A stretch of DNA of 64,000 nt from Chitinophagales bacterium (GCA_017303395.1 JAFLBN010000003.1:1-64000); one strand, 5' to 3'. Shown: positions 19,065-27,691, counted from the first letter of the stretch. The notes: a model not told the origin generated them from the sequence alone. Numbers and translations are program-made.

Positions 19065-20042
19065 ATGGGGTTATTCGATAAACTCTTTAAACGCAATAAA
19101 GAACAGCAAGAACAAAAAGAGGCACTGGACGAAGGCCTGAAAAAAACCAAAGAAGGTTTCTTTTCGCGCATCACTAAAGCCATTGCCGGTAAAGATAAAG
19201 TAGACGAAGAGGTACTTGACCAGGTAGAAGAAGCATTGGTTGGTGCAGACGTAGGTCTTGATACTACCATAGAAATCATTAAAAGGATAGAAGAACGCGT
19301 TGCGAAAGATAAATTCCTCGGCACATCTGAACTGAACCGCATACTGCAGGAAGAGATAATGGGCATCCTTACTGCAGCACCAAGCAACGAGTTTGAAACA
19401 TTCGATATTCCTGCAAACAAAAAACCTTATGTAATACTGGTTGTTGGCGTGAATGGTGTTGGTAAAACAACAACTATAGGCAAGCTGGCATACAATTTCA
19501 AAAAGAACGGCAAGAAAGTGGTGTTAGGTGCTGCGGATACATTCCGGGCGGCGGCTGTAGACCAACTAACCATCTGGAGCGAGCGCGTAGGTGTAGACAT
19601 CGTGAAAAAAGAAATGGGTAGCGACCCAGGTTCTGTTGCATTCGATACAGTTGTAAGTGGTATAGCTAAAGACGCAGACGTCATCATCATAGATACTGCA
19701 GGTAGGCTGCACAACAAATCTTACCTGATGGACGAATTGGGTAAAATACGCCGTGTGGTATCTAAGAAAATGCCTGATGCTCCGCACGAAGTGCTGTTGG
19801 TACTGGATGGCAGCACAGGACAAAACGCACTGGAACAGGCAAAACAATTTACCGCAGCAACAGACGTTACATCGCTGGCTATTACCAAGCTGGATGGCAC
19901 TGCGAAAGGTGGTGTTGTATTAGCGATTGCCAACCAGTTTAAAATACCCGTAAAATACATTGGTGTTGGTGAGCGCATGGAAGACCTGCAAATCTTCAAC
20001 AAAGCAGAATTTGTAGACAGTCTTTTCAGCCTCGAAAAGTAA
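19065..20042 (+). CDS. ftsY: FtsY, signal recognition particle receptor GTPase
   Basis: The 325-residue protein docks SRP-ribosome complexes at the inner membrane and hydrolyses GTP with Ffh. A charged helical N terminus (about 1-45) replaces the long acidic domain of E. coli FtsY. The four-helix N domain (about 46-110) is followed by the G domain with the P loop GVNGVGKTTT (128-137), DTFRAAA, DTAGR and TKLDGTAKGG. Length is normal for the short Bacteroidota form. A candidate promoter and the upstream terminator make it the first gene of a unit that may continue into the two membrane-protein genes. Confidence 0.97.
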   Translation: MGLFDKLFKRNKEQQEQKEALDEGLKKTKEGFFSRITKAIAGKDKVDEEVLDQVEEALVGADVGLDTTIEIIKRIEERVAKDKFLGTSELNRILQEEIMGILTAAPSNEFETFDIPANKKPYVILVVGVNGVGKTTTIGKLAYNFKKNGKKVVLGAADTFRAAAVDQLTIWSERVGVDIVKKEMGSDPGSVAFDTVVSGIAKDADVIIIDTAGRLHNKSYLMDELGKIRRVVSKKMPDAPHEVLLVLDGSTGQNALEQAKQFTAATDVTSLAITKLDGTAKGGVVLAIANQFKIPVKYIGVGERMEDLQIFNKAEFVDSLFSLEK

Positions 20043-20093
20043 GCCACTACATTTCTTTATTCAAAGCAAAAATTGATGTTACTTTATACATCA

Positions 20094-20471
20094 ATGAAGC
20101 CTGCTTTTGTCATAGCATTTATCTGTGCAGTTGTTGCTATATCTGCTTATTATTACAATAAGCGAGTATCGACAGAAGTAACAGAAATAGACCTGATAAA
20201 GAATAGCCTGTCGGGCACAAAAGCCTTTATATATTCAGGTAGTAGCATTGCATTTACCTGCCCCAAAGATGCTTACCAGTTATTATCTATTACCCGATTT
20301 GTATTAGCCCCAAGCCTTATTGAAGAAAAGAAGAATGATGCTGATACCCTTTTGTCAATTCAATACAGCAAAGCACAGGATAGTGCTATAACTGCAACCA
20401 TCAGTAATCGAAATACCATCTGGCATACAAAGGATAGTTTGTACACCTATAACCTAAGCATAGCCAGATAA
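20094..20471 (+). CDS. Small membrane-anchored protein of unknown function
   Basis: About 125 residues from ATG 20094; starts at 20076 (ATG) or 20073 (TTG) are possible. The chosen start puts a hydrophobic segment (about residues 4-22) at the N terminus as a signal anchor, leaving a soluble domain of about 100 residues outside the cytoplasm. I do not recognise the family. The stop overlaps the ATG of the next gene by one base (TAATG), so the two are probably translationally coupled and act together. Confidence 0.6.
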   Translation: MKPAFVIAFICAVVAISAYYYNKRVSTEVTEIDLIKNSLSGTKAFIYSGSSIAFTCPKDAYQLLSITRFVLAPSLIEEKKNDADTLLSIQYSKAQDSAITATISNRNTIWHTKDSLYTYNLSIAR

Positions 20472-21697
20472 TGCAAAAAACAAGCCTATATATTGTTTAC
20501 TATGGCTGGCTGATGGGCTGTATCAGCATAGCATATTTTGCTGGGCTGATGTTACACCTTCCATTAGCTTTAGTAATTGGTCTAGTATTGGCATTGGCCT
20601 TCCTGATTTACAAACAGACCAATACTATCATTACATCAAGCAATGACAATAATATCTCAGTAAGCTACGCCCTCTTGTTTATGGGCATCAGTATGATTGG
20701 TCAAAAGGTGGTCATGCTGAGTGACAAGTACGGAACCTGGGATGCATGGGCTATGTGGAATATGCATGCTAAATATCTTGCAAATCCTGAATACTGGACT
20801 ACCCTGTTTCAAAACAAAGACTTTGCGCATACAGACTACCCACTGCTATTACCTGCAAACATTGCATTCTATAGCAGGATAACGGGTATTGAACACCTGC
20901 AAACAGTCAGCTATTGCTTTCATTTACTCATAACAGTGTTGATTCCTGTTTTAATATTTACTGAAACAAAACACAGGAACATCATATTCTCTGCAATTGG
21001 TTTATACTGGCTTAGTACAAATGTGAACCACTTGACCATCTCCAGCTATCAATTGGCAGATAGCCTTGTAGGATTCTTTACTTTGCTTGCTATTATAGCT
21101 GCAGACTATATTGAAACAGATAAACGATATGCAGCTATTACAACATCCATGCTCGGACTGTGTATGTTCACCAAAAATGAAGGTGTACTGATAAGTCTGC
21201 TTTTTGTGGCATTTCACTTCAGGACTTTATTCAAAAAAGGCAACTTTAAATACGCTATTGCTGGAATAGCACTACCTGCTCTGGTATTATTAATATTCAA
21301 AATAGTGTATGCTCCGCACAATGATATTGTATCTGCACAAGGAGCTGATACATTCACCAAACTGACAGAATGGAACAGGTATGATTTGGTACTAACTTCA
21401 TTCAGAAAACACATCAACGAATACTATTACGCAATAGCATGTCTGTTTGCACTACATTTCTTTCTGCGTTTACTTGGCAGAAAAGCTCCTGATAAAAGGC
21501 TGTTGTTTGTATTTACTGTATTATGTGCTTACATGGTTGTCTATGTACTTACCCCCAAAGACCTTGAATGGCATGTAAATACATCATTAAACAGACTTGT
21601 GCATCAAATGATACCAGCTACCATTTATACGCTCATAATGGTGTATTCAAACACATTCAGTTTTCGCTTTCGTTCAGCATTCGCACAAAATCAATAA
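20471..21697 (+). CDS. Polytopic membrane protein, glycosyltransferase-like
   Basis: The 408-residue protein has about ten hydrophobic segments. The first loop carries a DAWAMWNMHAKYL stretch and then HTDYPLLLP, a D-x-W...K...DYP layout that resembles membrane glycosyltransferases of the GT-C type (dolichyl- or lipid-phosphate-sugar users). The family cannot be named with certainty. It overlaps the preceding small anchor gene by one base and overlaps the convergent sirtuin gene by 41 bases at the 3' end. Transfer of a sugar at the periplasmic face is inference. Confidence 0.65.
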   Translation: MQKTSLYIVYYGWLMGCISIAYFAGLMLHLPLALVIGLVLALAFLIYKQTNTIITSSNDNNISVSYALLFMGISMIGQKVVMLSDKYGTWDAWAMWNMHAKYLANPEYWTTLFQNKDFAHTDYPLLLPANIAFYSRITGIEHLQTVSYCFHLLITVLIPVLIFTETKHRNIIFSAIGLYWLSTNVNHLTISSYQLADSLVGFFTLLAIIAADYIETDKRYAAITTSMLGLCMFTKNEGVLISLLFVAFHFRTLFKKGNFKYAIAGIALPALVLLIFKIVYAPHNDIVSAQGADTFTKLTEWNRYDLVLTSFRKHINEYYYAIACLFALHFFLRLLGRKAPDKRLLFVFTVLCAYMVVYVLTPKDLEWHVNTSLNRLVHQMIPATIYTLIMVYSNTFSFRFRSAFAQNQ

Positions 21698-22352
21698 TCC
21701 CCTCTGTAGCGCTCTTTTCTATAGGTATCACATTGCTATATCTGCTGACAGGTGGTATCGACTTATCTATTACATATTTAGGAACTTCATCGGGCACATA
21801 ATCGACCAGACCTGCAGCAGGATATACGACTAACGATGTACCTATTAGCAGAAATATATCCGCATCATACATTACGGGTATCGCCTGTTCTATCATTGGC
21901 ACCGGTTCTTCAAACCATACAATATGAGGCCTTAATTGCGCACCATCTTCTGCAGTATCGCCCAACTGGATATCTGTTCTGATATCATACACCATATGTG
22001 GTGTATGTTCACTACGCATTTTAAAGATTTCGCCATGCAGATGCATGACGTAACTACTTCCTGCTCTTTCGTGCAGGTCGTCTATATTTTGTGTGATGAT
22101 GCGAACATCATACTTATCCTGTAATTGTGCTAAAGCTAAATGGGCTGCATTGGGTTGCGCATCCAGCACTCCCCTACGACGCATGTTATAGAAATCGAGA
22201 ACCAATTGCGGGTCTCTGCGCCAAGCCCTCGGTGTGGCAACATCTTCAATATTATATCCTTCCCACAACCCATCGCTATCTCTGAAAGTCCTCAATCCGC
22301 TTTCGGCACTGATACCTGCACCCGACAGTACTACCAACTTTGGTTTAGACAT
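21657..22352 (-). CDS. cobB: Sir2-family NAD-dependent protein deacylase
   Basis: The 231-residue protein removes acyl groups from lysines using NAD. GAGIS (11-15), TFRD (22-25), TQNIDDLH (87-94) and catalytic His106 are present. Tyr55 and Arg58 form the YxxR pair of class III sirtuins, which prefer succinyl or malonyl lysine. The region that normally holds the four zinc cysteines (about 108-130) contains none, so the small domain must fold without structural zinc; this is known in some bacterial sirtuins. It overlaps the convergent membrane-protein gene by 41 bases. Confidence 0.9.
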   Translation of the reverse strand: MSKPKLVVLSGAGISAESGLRTFRDSDGLWEGYNIEDVATPRAWRRDPQLVLDFYNMRRRGVLDAQPNAAHLALAQLQDKYDVRIITQNIDDLHERAGSSYVMHLHGEIFKMRSEHTPHMVYDIRTDIQLGDTAEDGAQLRPHIVWFEEPVPMIEQAIPVMYDADIFLLIGTSLVVYPAAGLVDYVPDEVPKYVIDKSIPPVSRYSNVIPIEKSATEGIIDFVRMLNESEN

Positions 22353-22394
22353 ACAACAATGAAGTTTTGTATGCTAAGATAAGCTGCAGAGGAA

Positions 22395-22550
22395 TTAGTT
22401 GGCGAAGTATAAGATATAGATAGGTATACTTAAAACTACAGCTGAACCAAAAATCGCAACATACTTATGAAAGCGCTTTCTGGTTTTAGAACCATGATGT
22501 CTGTCCAGCTTTTTGCGCCTTTCAGATCGTGTTTCTTTTCCTTGTTTCAT
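22395..22550 (-). CDS. Small basic single-pass membrane protein (51 aa)
   Basis: A short ORF from ATG 22550 to TAA 22395 encodes 51 residues. The first 29 residues are very rich in K, R and H (MKQGKETRSERRKK start), and about residues 30-49 form one hydrophobic helix. This layout, with a positively charged tail kept in the cytoplasm, is common for small membrane proteins. It fills the gap between the sirtuin and the threonine dehydrogenase terminator. No family is recognised; composition argues against chance but length limits confidence. Confidence 0.5.
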   Translation of the reverse strand: MKQGKETRSERRKKLDRHHGSKTRKRFHKYVAIFGSAVVLSIPIYILYFAN

Positions 22551-22619
22551 AGAGTAAATATCTAAAACAAAGCTTTGTTGAACAATGAAATCGAAATACT
22601 TAACTGCCGATTAACAAAT

Positions 22620-22643
22620 AAAGCAGGCATAAAAGCCTGCTTT
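22620..22643 (-). terminator. Intrinsic terminator of the threonine dehydrogenase gene
   Basis: AAAGCAGGC and GCCTGCTTT are perfect 9-base arms around a 6-base loop, 22 bases beyond the stop codon on the minus strand, with T-rich sequence following. Confidence 0.85.
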
Positions 22644-22665
22644 ACAATAAAATATTTCGCTATAA

Positions 22666-23613
22666 CTATTTGTTTTTCAGATGCATAAGCATATCTGTAG
22701 TCATCTTATCCAAATCAAAATTATGCTTCCAGCCCCAATCTTCGCGCGCTGCAGTATCATCAATGCTTTGCGGCCATCCGTCAGCTATCTGCTGGCGGAA
22801 ATCTGGTGCATAACTGATTTCGAATGATGGGATGTGCTTTTGAATTGATGCAGCTATTTCTTTTGGAGAAAAACTCATTGCACTCAGGTTATACGCCATA
22901 CGCGATTTGATTTTCTCTGTTGGTGCTTCCATCAGTTCTATAGTACCACGGATAGCATCATCCATATACATCATTGGCAGGTATGTATTTTCTGACAGGA
23001 AGCTGGTGTACTTACCATGCTTCAAAGCTTCATGGTAAATCTCCACAGCATAGTCTGTAGTACCACCACCAGGTTCAGATTTCCAACTTATGAGGCCAGG
23101 GTAGCGTATGCTGCGAACATCCAATCCCCAACGCTGATTGTAGTATTGACACCATAATTCGCCTGCATATTTGCTGATACCGTATACTGTACGTGGCTCA
23201 ACGATTGTTTTTTGTGGGGTATCCTGTTTAGGTGTTGTAGAACCAAATACGGCTATAGAACTTGGCCAGTATACTTTAGTCAGTTTTTCCTGCACAGCAA
23301 TATCCAATACCTGCAACAGGCTCTGCATATTGATGTCCCATGCACGTTTAGGGTCTTTTTCCCCTGTTGCAGACAATAATGCTGCCAACAGGTATATCTG
23401 AGTAATGCCTTCTTTCTTCACCAGTTCCAGAGTTGCGTTTGCATCCATGGCATTCAGTATCACATACGGGCCTTTGCCTGCCAATAAAGGATGAGCTTCC
23501 CTGATGTCGCTGGCTATAACGTTTGATTCGCCATAAACACCACGCAGCGCCATAGTGAGTTCGACACCAATTTGCCCGCCGGCACCCATTATTAATACTT
23601 TTTCCTGCTTCAT
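22666..23613 (-). CDS. GalE-like short-chain L-threonine 3-dehydrogenase
   Basis: The 315-residue NAD enzyme belongs to the extended SDR group. GAGGQIG (about 11-17) binds NAD, and YGISKYAGE holds the catalytic Tyr-Lys pair. The YPGLIS and GGGTTDYAV motifs are the hallmark of the SDR-type L-threonine dehydrogenases, which give 2-amino-3-ketobutyrate for conversion to glycine and acetyl-CoA. A UDP-sugar epimerase is less likely because of these motifs. No kbl gene is visible nearby. It lies 44 bases downstream of carA on the same strand and ends at a terminator. Confidence 0.85.
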   Translation of the reverse strand: MKQEKVLIMGAGGQIGVELTMALRGVYGESNVIASDIREAHPLLAGKGPYVILNAMDANATLELVKKEGITQIYLLAALLSATGEKDPKRAWDINMQSLLQVLDIAVQEKLTKVYWPSSIAVFGSTTPKQDTPQKTIVEPRTVYGISKYAGELWCQYYNQRWGLDVRSIRYPGLISWKSEPGGGTTDYAVEIYHEALKHGKYTSFLSENTYLPMMYMDDAIRGTIELMEAPTEKIKSRMAYNLSAMSFSPKEIAASIQKHIPSFEISYAPDFRQQIADGWPQSIDDTAAREDWGWKHNFDLDKMTTDMLMHLKNK

Positions 23614-23657
23614 TAAGAAGTTTACTTAGTGATTTATAACTTATTGTATATCAGCAA

Positions 23658-24779
23658 CTAATTCATGTTATTCTCTTTCTTTATCAATGCGATAAAGTCA
23701 TCGAACAGATAGCGTGAATCATGTGGACCCGGGGTGCTTTCAGGGTGGTATTGTACAGAGAAAGCAGGTTGTGCTTTCATCCTGATACCTTCTATAGAAC
23801 CGTCATTCAGGTTGATGTGTGTAACCTCTACCTTGTCAGAATTTTGAGCAGCTTCCGGAACAACACCAAAACCGTGGTTTTGCGTTGTTATCTCACTCTT
23901 ACCTGTAATCAGGTTTTTAACTGGATGATTCAAGCCCCTGTGACCGTGGTGCATTTTGAATGTAGGGATGTCATTTGCCCTAGCCAGCAGTTGATGCCCT
24001 AGACAGATGCCAAACAATGGCTTCCTATCTGCTATGATATTTTTAACCGTTTCTACAGCGTAGTTCATAGATGCAGGGTCGCCTGGACCGTTGCTAAGGA
24101 ACACACCATGTGGTTGGAATTCTTTTACTGTATTGTAGTCTGTTTTAGCAGGGAATACTTTCAGGTACGCTCCCCTGTCAGCCATACATTGTAGGATATT
24201 GCGTTTAACACCGAAGTCCATAACTGCTATACGAAGGCTTGCGTCGGGGTTGCCAAAAGTGTATGGTTCTTTAGTGCTGATGATTGAAGACAGTTCCAGA
24301 CCATCCATATCAGGTACTTTGGCCAGTTCTGCTTTCAGTGCTTCAGGGTCGCTTATTTCTGTACTTATGACACAGTTCATAGCACCTTTGTTGCGTACAT
24401 GCTGTACCAGCGCCCTTGTATCTACATCGTATATAGCTACGATATTGTTTTTAACAAAATAGTTCTCAAGGCTGTCGTCCGCCGTCATACGGCTATAGCG
24501 ATGAGATATATTTTTGCAGATAACAGCGCTCACTCTTACAGAGTCGCTCTCTACGTCTTCCTCTTTAACACCATAGTTACCTATGTAAACGGTATTCATA
24601 ATCAGGGCTTGACCAGTGTAAGACGGGTCTGTAAAAACCTCCTGATACCCGGTCATCCCGGTATTAAAACATAGTTCACCTCCGCTAGTACCTTTTGCGC
24701 CAAAAGCCTTTCCTTTCAGGAAAGTACCATCTTCTAAGTACAAATAAGCGGGAACTGTAACTGACTGTGTAGCGGGCAT
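23658..24779 (-). CDS. carA: Carbamoyl-phosphate synthase small (glutaminase) subunit
   Basis: From ATG 24779 the protein has 373 residues, the usual length. It hydrolyses glutamine and channels ammonia to the large subunit for arginine and pyrimidine synthesis. The N-terminal CPSase domain starts at about residue 11 (AYLYLEDGTFLKG) and the class I amidotransferase domain has the triad Cys259 (FGICLGHQ), His345 and Glu347 (YHPEST). A TTG start six codons upstream is possible but unlikely. A TACTTTTG element lies 16 bases before the ATG and an inverted repeat lies further upstream. carB is not in the window. Confidence 0.95.
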   Translation of the reverse strand: MPATQSVTVPAYLYLEDGTFLKGKAFGAKGTSGGELCFNTGMTGYQEVFTDPSYTGQALIMNTVYIGNYGVKEEDVESDSVRVSAVICKNISHRYSRMTADDSLENYFVKNNIVAIYDVDTRALVQHVRNKGAMNCVISTEISDPEALKAELAKVPDMDGLELSSIISTKEPYTFGNPDASLRIAVMDFGVKRNILQCMADRGAYLKVFPAKTDYNTVKEFQPHGVFLSNGPGDPASMNYAVETVKNIIADRKPLFGICLGHQLLARANDIPTFKMHHGHRGLNHPVKNLITGKSEITTQNHGFGVVPEAAQNSDKVEVTHINLNDGSIEGIRMKAQPAFSVQYHPESTPGPHDSRYLFDDFIALIKKENNMN

Positions 24780-24794
24780 AAAAAACAAATTGTG

Positions 24795-24802
24795 CAAAAG
24801 TA
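24795..24802 (-). promoter_or_regulatory. Candidate -7 element of carA
   Basis: TACTTTTG matches TAnnTTTG on the minus strand, giving a very short leader before ATG 24779. No clear -33 TTG is seen. Confidence 0.4.
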
Positions 24803-24841
24803 AGAATTTGACGAGAATTTTTGACGAAGATTCAGACTTAT

Positions 24842-24880
24842 TTGCTCAAAAAATTGCCATTGTGAATAACTTTTGAGCAA
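24842..24880. repeat. Inverted repeat upstream of carA
   Basis: TTGCTCAAAA (24842-24851) and TTTTGAGCAA (24871-24880) are perfect 10-base arms separated by 19 bases. It lies 40-80 bases upstream of the predicted carA -7 box, a position suited to a regulator site; no T run supports a terminator. Confidence 0.45.
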
Positions 24881-24885
24881 GAAAA

Positions 24886-24906
24886 AGGGGCACAGATTGT
24901 ACCCCT
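24886..24906 (-). terminator. Intrinsic terminator of the DUF2147 gene
   Basis: On the minus strand AGGGGTAC pairs with GTGCCCCT (one T-G wobble) around a 5-base loop and is followed by TTTTT, 26 bases after the stop codon. Confidence 0.8.
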
Positions 24907-24931
24907 GAAATATGATTAAGAAAAAACTTCG

Positions 24932-25378
24932 TTAGTCTGCAAGTGTCCAGGTTGAAGTACGGCCAATAAGCGATATACCTACAAATCCCCTTAAATCGAG
25001 CGTATTTCCCTTATGCGTAATCTTGCAGGAATAAGTTTTACCGTTTTTAGGATCGTAAATCTTACCATTATCATATTCTTTGTCCCCATCTTTTTCTAAA
25101 CCACGCAACAAGATCAAGCCAATAAGTGGCGTATTGCGTTTCTTCTCATCGGGATTTTCTTTGTCCACTTTGGGCTTTCCATTTTCCAAAGGTTCTTTCA
25201 GCCAAACCATTTTGCCATAGAACCTACCATCTTTGGCTTTGTAAACCTGAATTTTGGCAGTCTTTTCCTGATTGTACCAAACTTTCTCAATCGGGTCTGT
25301 CTGTGCTTTAGCAACAACAGTAATGCCAATAAAAATGAATGAAAACAGTAAAACTTTAGATACGAAATGCTTCAGCAT
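24932..25378 (-). CDS. DUF2147 family secreted protein
   Basis: The 148-residue protein has a signal peptide (about 1-25, ending in AKAQ) and then a single DUF2147 domain with the usual W...I.VY, YGKMVWLK and Y.C.I....L..RG motifs, a lipocalin-like beta barrel by family knowledge. The family is periplasmic and of unknown function. It has its own terminator. The preceding gene on the same strand is the head-GIN lipoprotein, 63 bases upstream. Confidence 0.85.
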   Translation of the reverse strand: MLKHFVSKVLLFSFIFIGITVVAKAQTDPIEKVWYNQEKTAKIQVYKAKDGRFYGKMVWLKEPLENGKPKVDKENPDEKKRNTPLIGLILLRGLEKDGDKEYDNGKIYDPKNGKTYSCKITHKGNTLDLRGFVGISLIGRTSTWTLAD

Positions 25379-25441
25379 AACAGGATGTTTTTTGTTATGC
25401 TCAATTTACTCAATTTTCAAGAAGAAAATAAACAGAAAATG

Positions 25442-26170
25442 TTAATCCACTTTCTCTAAAGAACCAATACCGTTAATATCTGAACTAACAGTAGGATTAC
25501 CCCTGTAATTAACAGAACCTGCACCATTGATGCTGGTGTTAAGAGAACCTGACACCGAAACATCTATATCACCGGCACCCGATAAGTCTGCAGTAAGGTC
25601 TTTTATTTGCAATCCAAATGCATCTACATCACCCGCACCGGTAACATTAAACTCAGCTTTACTGACTGCCCCCTTCTTCACATCCAAATCGCCTGCACCC
25701 GATACTTTGGTTACAAAACTATTGGTATTAAGCTCATCGATAGTTACATCTCCTGCCCCTTTGATATTTAGCACAAAGCTTTCACCGGTAACATTACCAT
25801 GAATCTTTGCTTCAGACGTTCCACGAATAGTTAGTGCCGTAAGTGAAGGAACCGTAATAGTAGCTTTGATATCTTTATCTGTATATAAAGTAAAGATTCC
25901 GTCTTTGTCAATCTTCAACACTCCGTTTTCTACTTTGCATGTGATTTTACCCAACAGATTTTCATATCCCTTTATAGACACCGTAGGTTCTGTAACATTA
26001 CCAACTGTCATGTCTATATCTATAGGTGCACCAACATCTACGGAAGAGAAAGTAGTGACATTATAATCCTTTACACCAACCTTACCATGTCCTTCTTCCG
26101 TTCTTCGTTTGCAGGAAATTGCACTTGTCAGTAAAACTATAGCAGATAAGAATATTGAAATACGCTTCAT
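25442..26170 (-). CDS. Head-GIN domain (DUF2807) lipoprotein
   Basis: The 242-residue protein starts with a lipoprotein signal ending in SAISC at about residue 20. The rest is a right-handed beta-helix-like DUF2807 domain, with GAGDV, GAGDL, GAGDV, GAGDI, GAGSV and GIGSL turns repeating every 20 or so residues. The family is common in Bacteroidota as periplasmic or surface-anchored putative adhesins. It follows the small CxxC membrane-protein gene after 24 bases and may be transcribed with the oxidase cluster. Confidence 0.88.
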   Translation of the reverse strand: MKRISIFLSAIVLLTSAISCKRRTEEGHGKVGVKDYNVTTFSSVDVGAPIDIDMTVGNVTEPTVSIKGYENLLGKITCKVENGVLKIDKDGIFTLYTDKDIKATITVPSLTALTIRGTSEAKIHGNVTGESFVLNIKGAGDVTIDELNTNSFVTKVSGAGDLDVKKGAVSKAEFNVTGAGDVDAFGLQIKDLTADLSGAGDIDVSVSGSLNTSINGAGSVNYRGNPTVSSDINGIGSLEKVD

Positions 26171-26194
26171 AGCAGATAAGTGTTGGAGTGTAAA

Positions 26195-26410
26195 TTATAT
26201 ACTCGCTTTATTTTTGCGCCACCAGATAAAGGTAACGGTACCAATTATGCTGATTGGAAGCATAGCCAGATAAAGGATGCCCCCATTCAGGCCTCTTGCA
26301 CTTTTATCATCCATGCCTGCTGCAGTTTTAGTACATACTGCACATCCCTGTGCTTTTACGTCTACATTAGCTGCGAACATCAGCATTGCTATCAACAACC
26401 ACTTTTTCAT
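26195..26410 (-). CDS. Small CxxC membrane protein of the oxidase cluster
   Basis: The 71-residue protein has a signal peptide (about 1-21, ending in VKAQ), then a GCAVCTKTAAG segment with a CxxC pair, and one hydrophobic helix (about 44-63) ending in WWRKNK. It is the last gene of the cytochrome oxidase accessory cluster, 26 bases after the DUF420 gene. The exposed CxxC next to SCO and oxidase genes suggests copper or thiol handling in oxidase assembly, which is inference. Confidence 0.7.
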   Translation of the reverse strand: MKKWLLIAMLMFAANVDVKAQGCAVCTKTAAGMDDKSARGLNGGILYLAMLPISIIGTVTFIWWRKNKASI

Positions 26411-26436
26411 ACTATAAAGTTACTGATAATTTGAAT

Positions 26437-26982
26437 TTATTGACCGTAATAAGGGGATATCATCAGGTAAACGATAACACCTGTAACACTTACATACAAC
26501 CATAAAGGCCATGTGTATTTTGCAAGTTTTTTATGCTTATCATACTCCCCCGTCAGTGAGCGATATGCCGTAAACAAGATAAATGGCAGAATTACCGCTG
26601 CAAGGAATATGTGTGTAATCAGTATCACAAAATATACCAACCTGATAGCTCCCTCTCCGCCAAACTTAGTATCGCCTGCAAGCAAGTGATGTGCAATGTA
26701 TGAAACAAGGAATAATACAGACATCACAATTGCTCCCATCATAATATTCTTGTGCCTCACAAAATTCTTTTGCTTAACAGCCATCAACCCCAACACAAGT
26801 AATACAGAAACCATAGAATTGATAACCGCATTTATTAATGCAAAAACGTGAATATCAAAACCGAGATCAACTTCAAGCTTTACACGAGATAATATGACTA
26901 CTGCAGCAAATACTACAAATGATACAGTTAATATTAATAACCTTGCCTGTTTATCGTTTTTCTTTAAAATGGGTGTTAGCAT
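26437..26982 (-). CDS. DUF420 family membrane protein (oxidase accessory)
   Basis: The 181-residue protein has about five hydrophobic helices and conserved histidines in HKNIMM, IAHHLL and ILITHIFLA, as in DUF420. Family members sit beside cytochrome aa3/caa3 oxidase genes, and the Bacillus relative CtaM is needed for oxidase activity. It follows the SCO gene after 7 bases. Confidence 0.88.
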   Translation of the reverse strand: MLTPILKKNDKQARLLILTVSFVVFAAVVILSRVKLEVDLGFDIHVFALINAVINSMVSVLLVLGLMAVKQKNFVRHKNIMMGAIVMSVLFLVSYIAHHLLAGDTKFGGEGAIRLVYFVILITHIFLAAVILPFILFTAYRSLTGEYDKHKKLAKYTWPLWLYVSVTGVIVYLMISPYYGQ

Positions 26983-26989
26983 AATGTTT

Positions 26990-27691
26990 TTATTTACGCT
27001 GTTTCTTTTGCCTTGTTAGGATTACGATATCATCTGCACAACGAATCACATCTCCCGTATCCCTACCGTTATAATAACCTCTTATATACCTGTTAGTATC
27101 CAGCAGCACCATCTTTTCACTATGTATAAAATCATCAAGTCCACCTGTGCCCTCCTGCATAGTTACGAATAGCTGCTTACGTGCATAGTTATATATCGTT
27201 TCGCGACTGCCTGTTAAGAACCACCAATGATCAGGATTCGCCTTAAAACGGTCTGCATATTTCCTGAGGGCAGGGAATGAATCGCGTTCAGGATCAACAC
27301 TGATAGATACAAAATGCACTGAAGTATCGAGCGTTGTTTTCTTTTTAGGATCTTTACGAAAAGCATCTTGCAACATTTCTATATTTCTGCTTATCTGCGG
27401 GCAAATGGTGGGGCAATTCGTGAAGAAGAAATTAACCACAACGATTTTACCCTTAAGGTCTTTGTTTAATGACACCTGATTGCCAAACTGGTCGGTAAGA
27501 GTCAACTCTTGCACCTTGTGGTAAATACTGTCTTTTGCTACTGCATCATAGCCTTCAGCAATAAAGTATTTAGGCGCTCTCGGCACTTTGGACTTTGACA
27601 TAAAGTTTATGACAAGCCAAAAAGATAGCGGTAACAAGAATGCTACCGCTATGCCTATTAAAAATCTGGAGTTTTTTGTTTTTTGAGTCAT
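26990..27691 (-). CDS. SCO1/SenC family copper chaperone
   Basis: About 233 residues from ATG 27691 (a GTG lies one codon upstream). One N-terminal membrane helix (about 11-30) anchors a thioredoxin-like domain facing the periplasm. The copper ligands are the CPTIC pair (CxxxC) in NFFFTNCPTICPQ and the His of DFIHSEKM. SCO proteins deliver copper to the CuA site of cytochrome oxidase. It lies between subunit IV and DUF420 genes. Confidence 0.93.
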   Translation of the reverse strand: MTQKTKNSRFLIGIAVAFLLPLSFWLVINFMSKSKVPRAPKYFIAEGYDAVAKDSIYHKVQELTLTDQFGNQVSLNKDLKGKIVVVNFFFTNCPTICPQISRNIEMLQDAFRKDPKKKTTLDTSVHFVSISVDPERDSFPALRKYADRFKANPDHWWFLTGSRETIYNYARKQLFVTMQEGTGGLDDFIHSEKMVLLDTNRYIRGYYNGRDTGDVIRCADDIVILTRQKKQRK

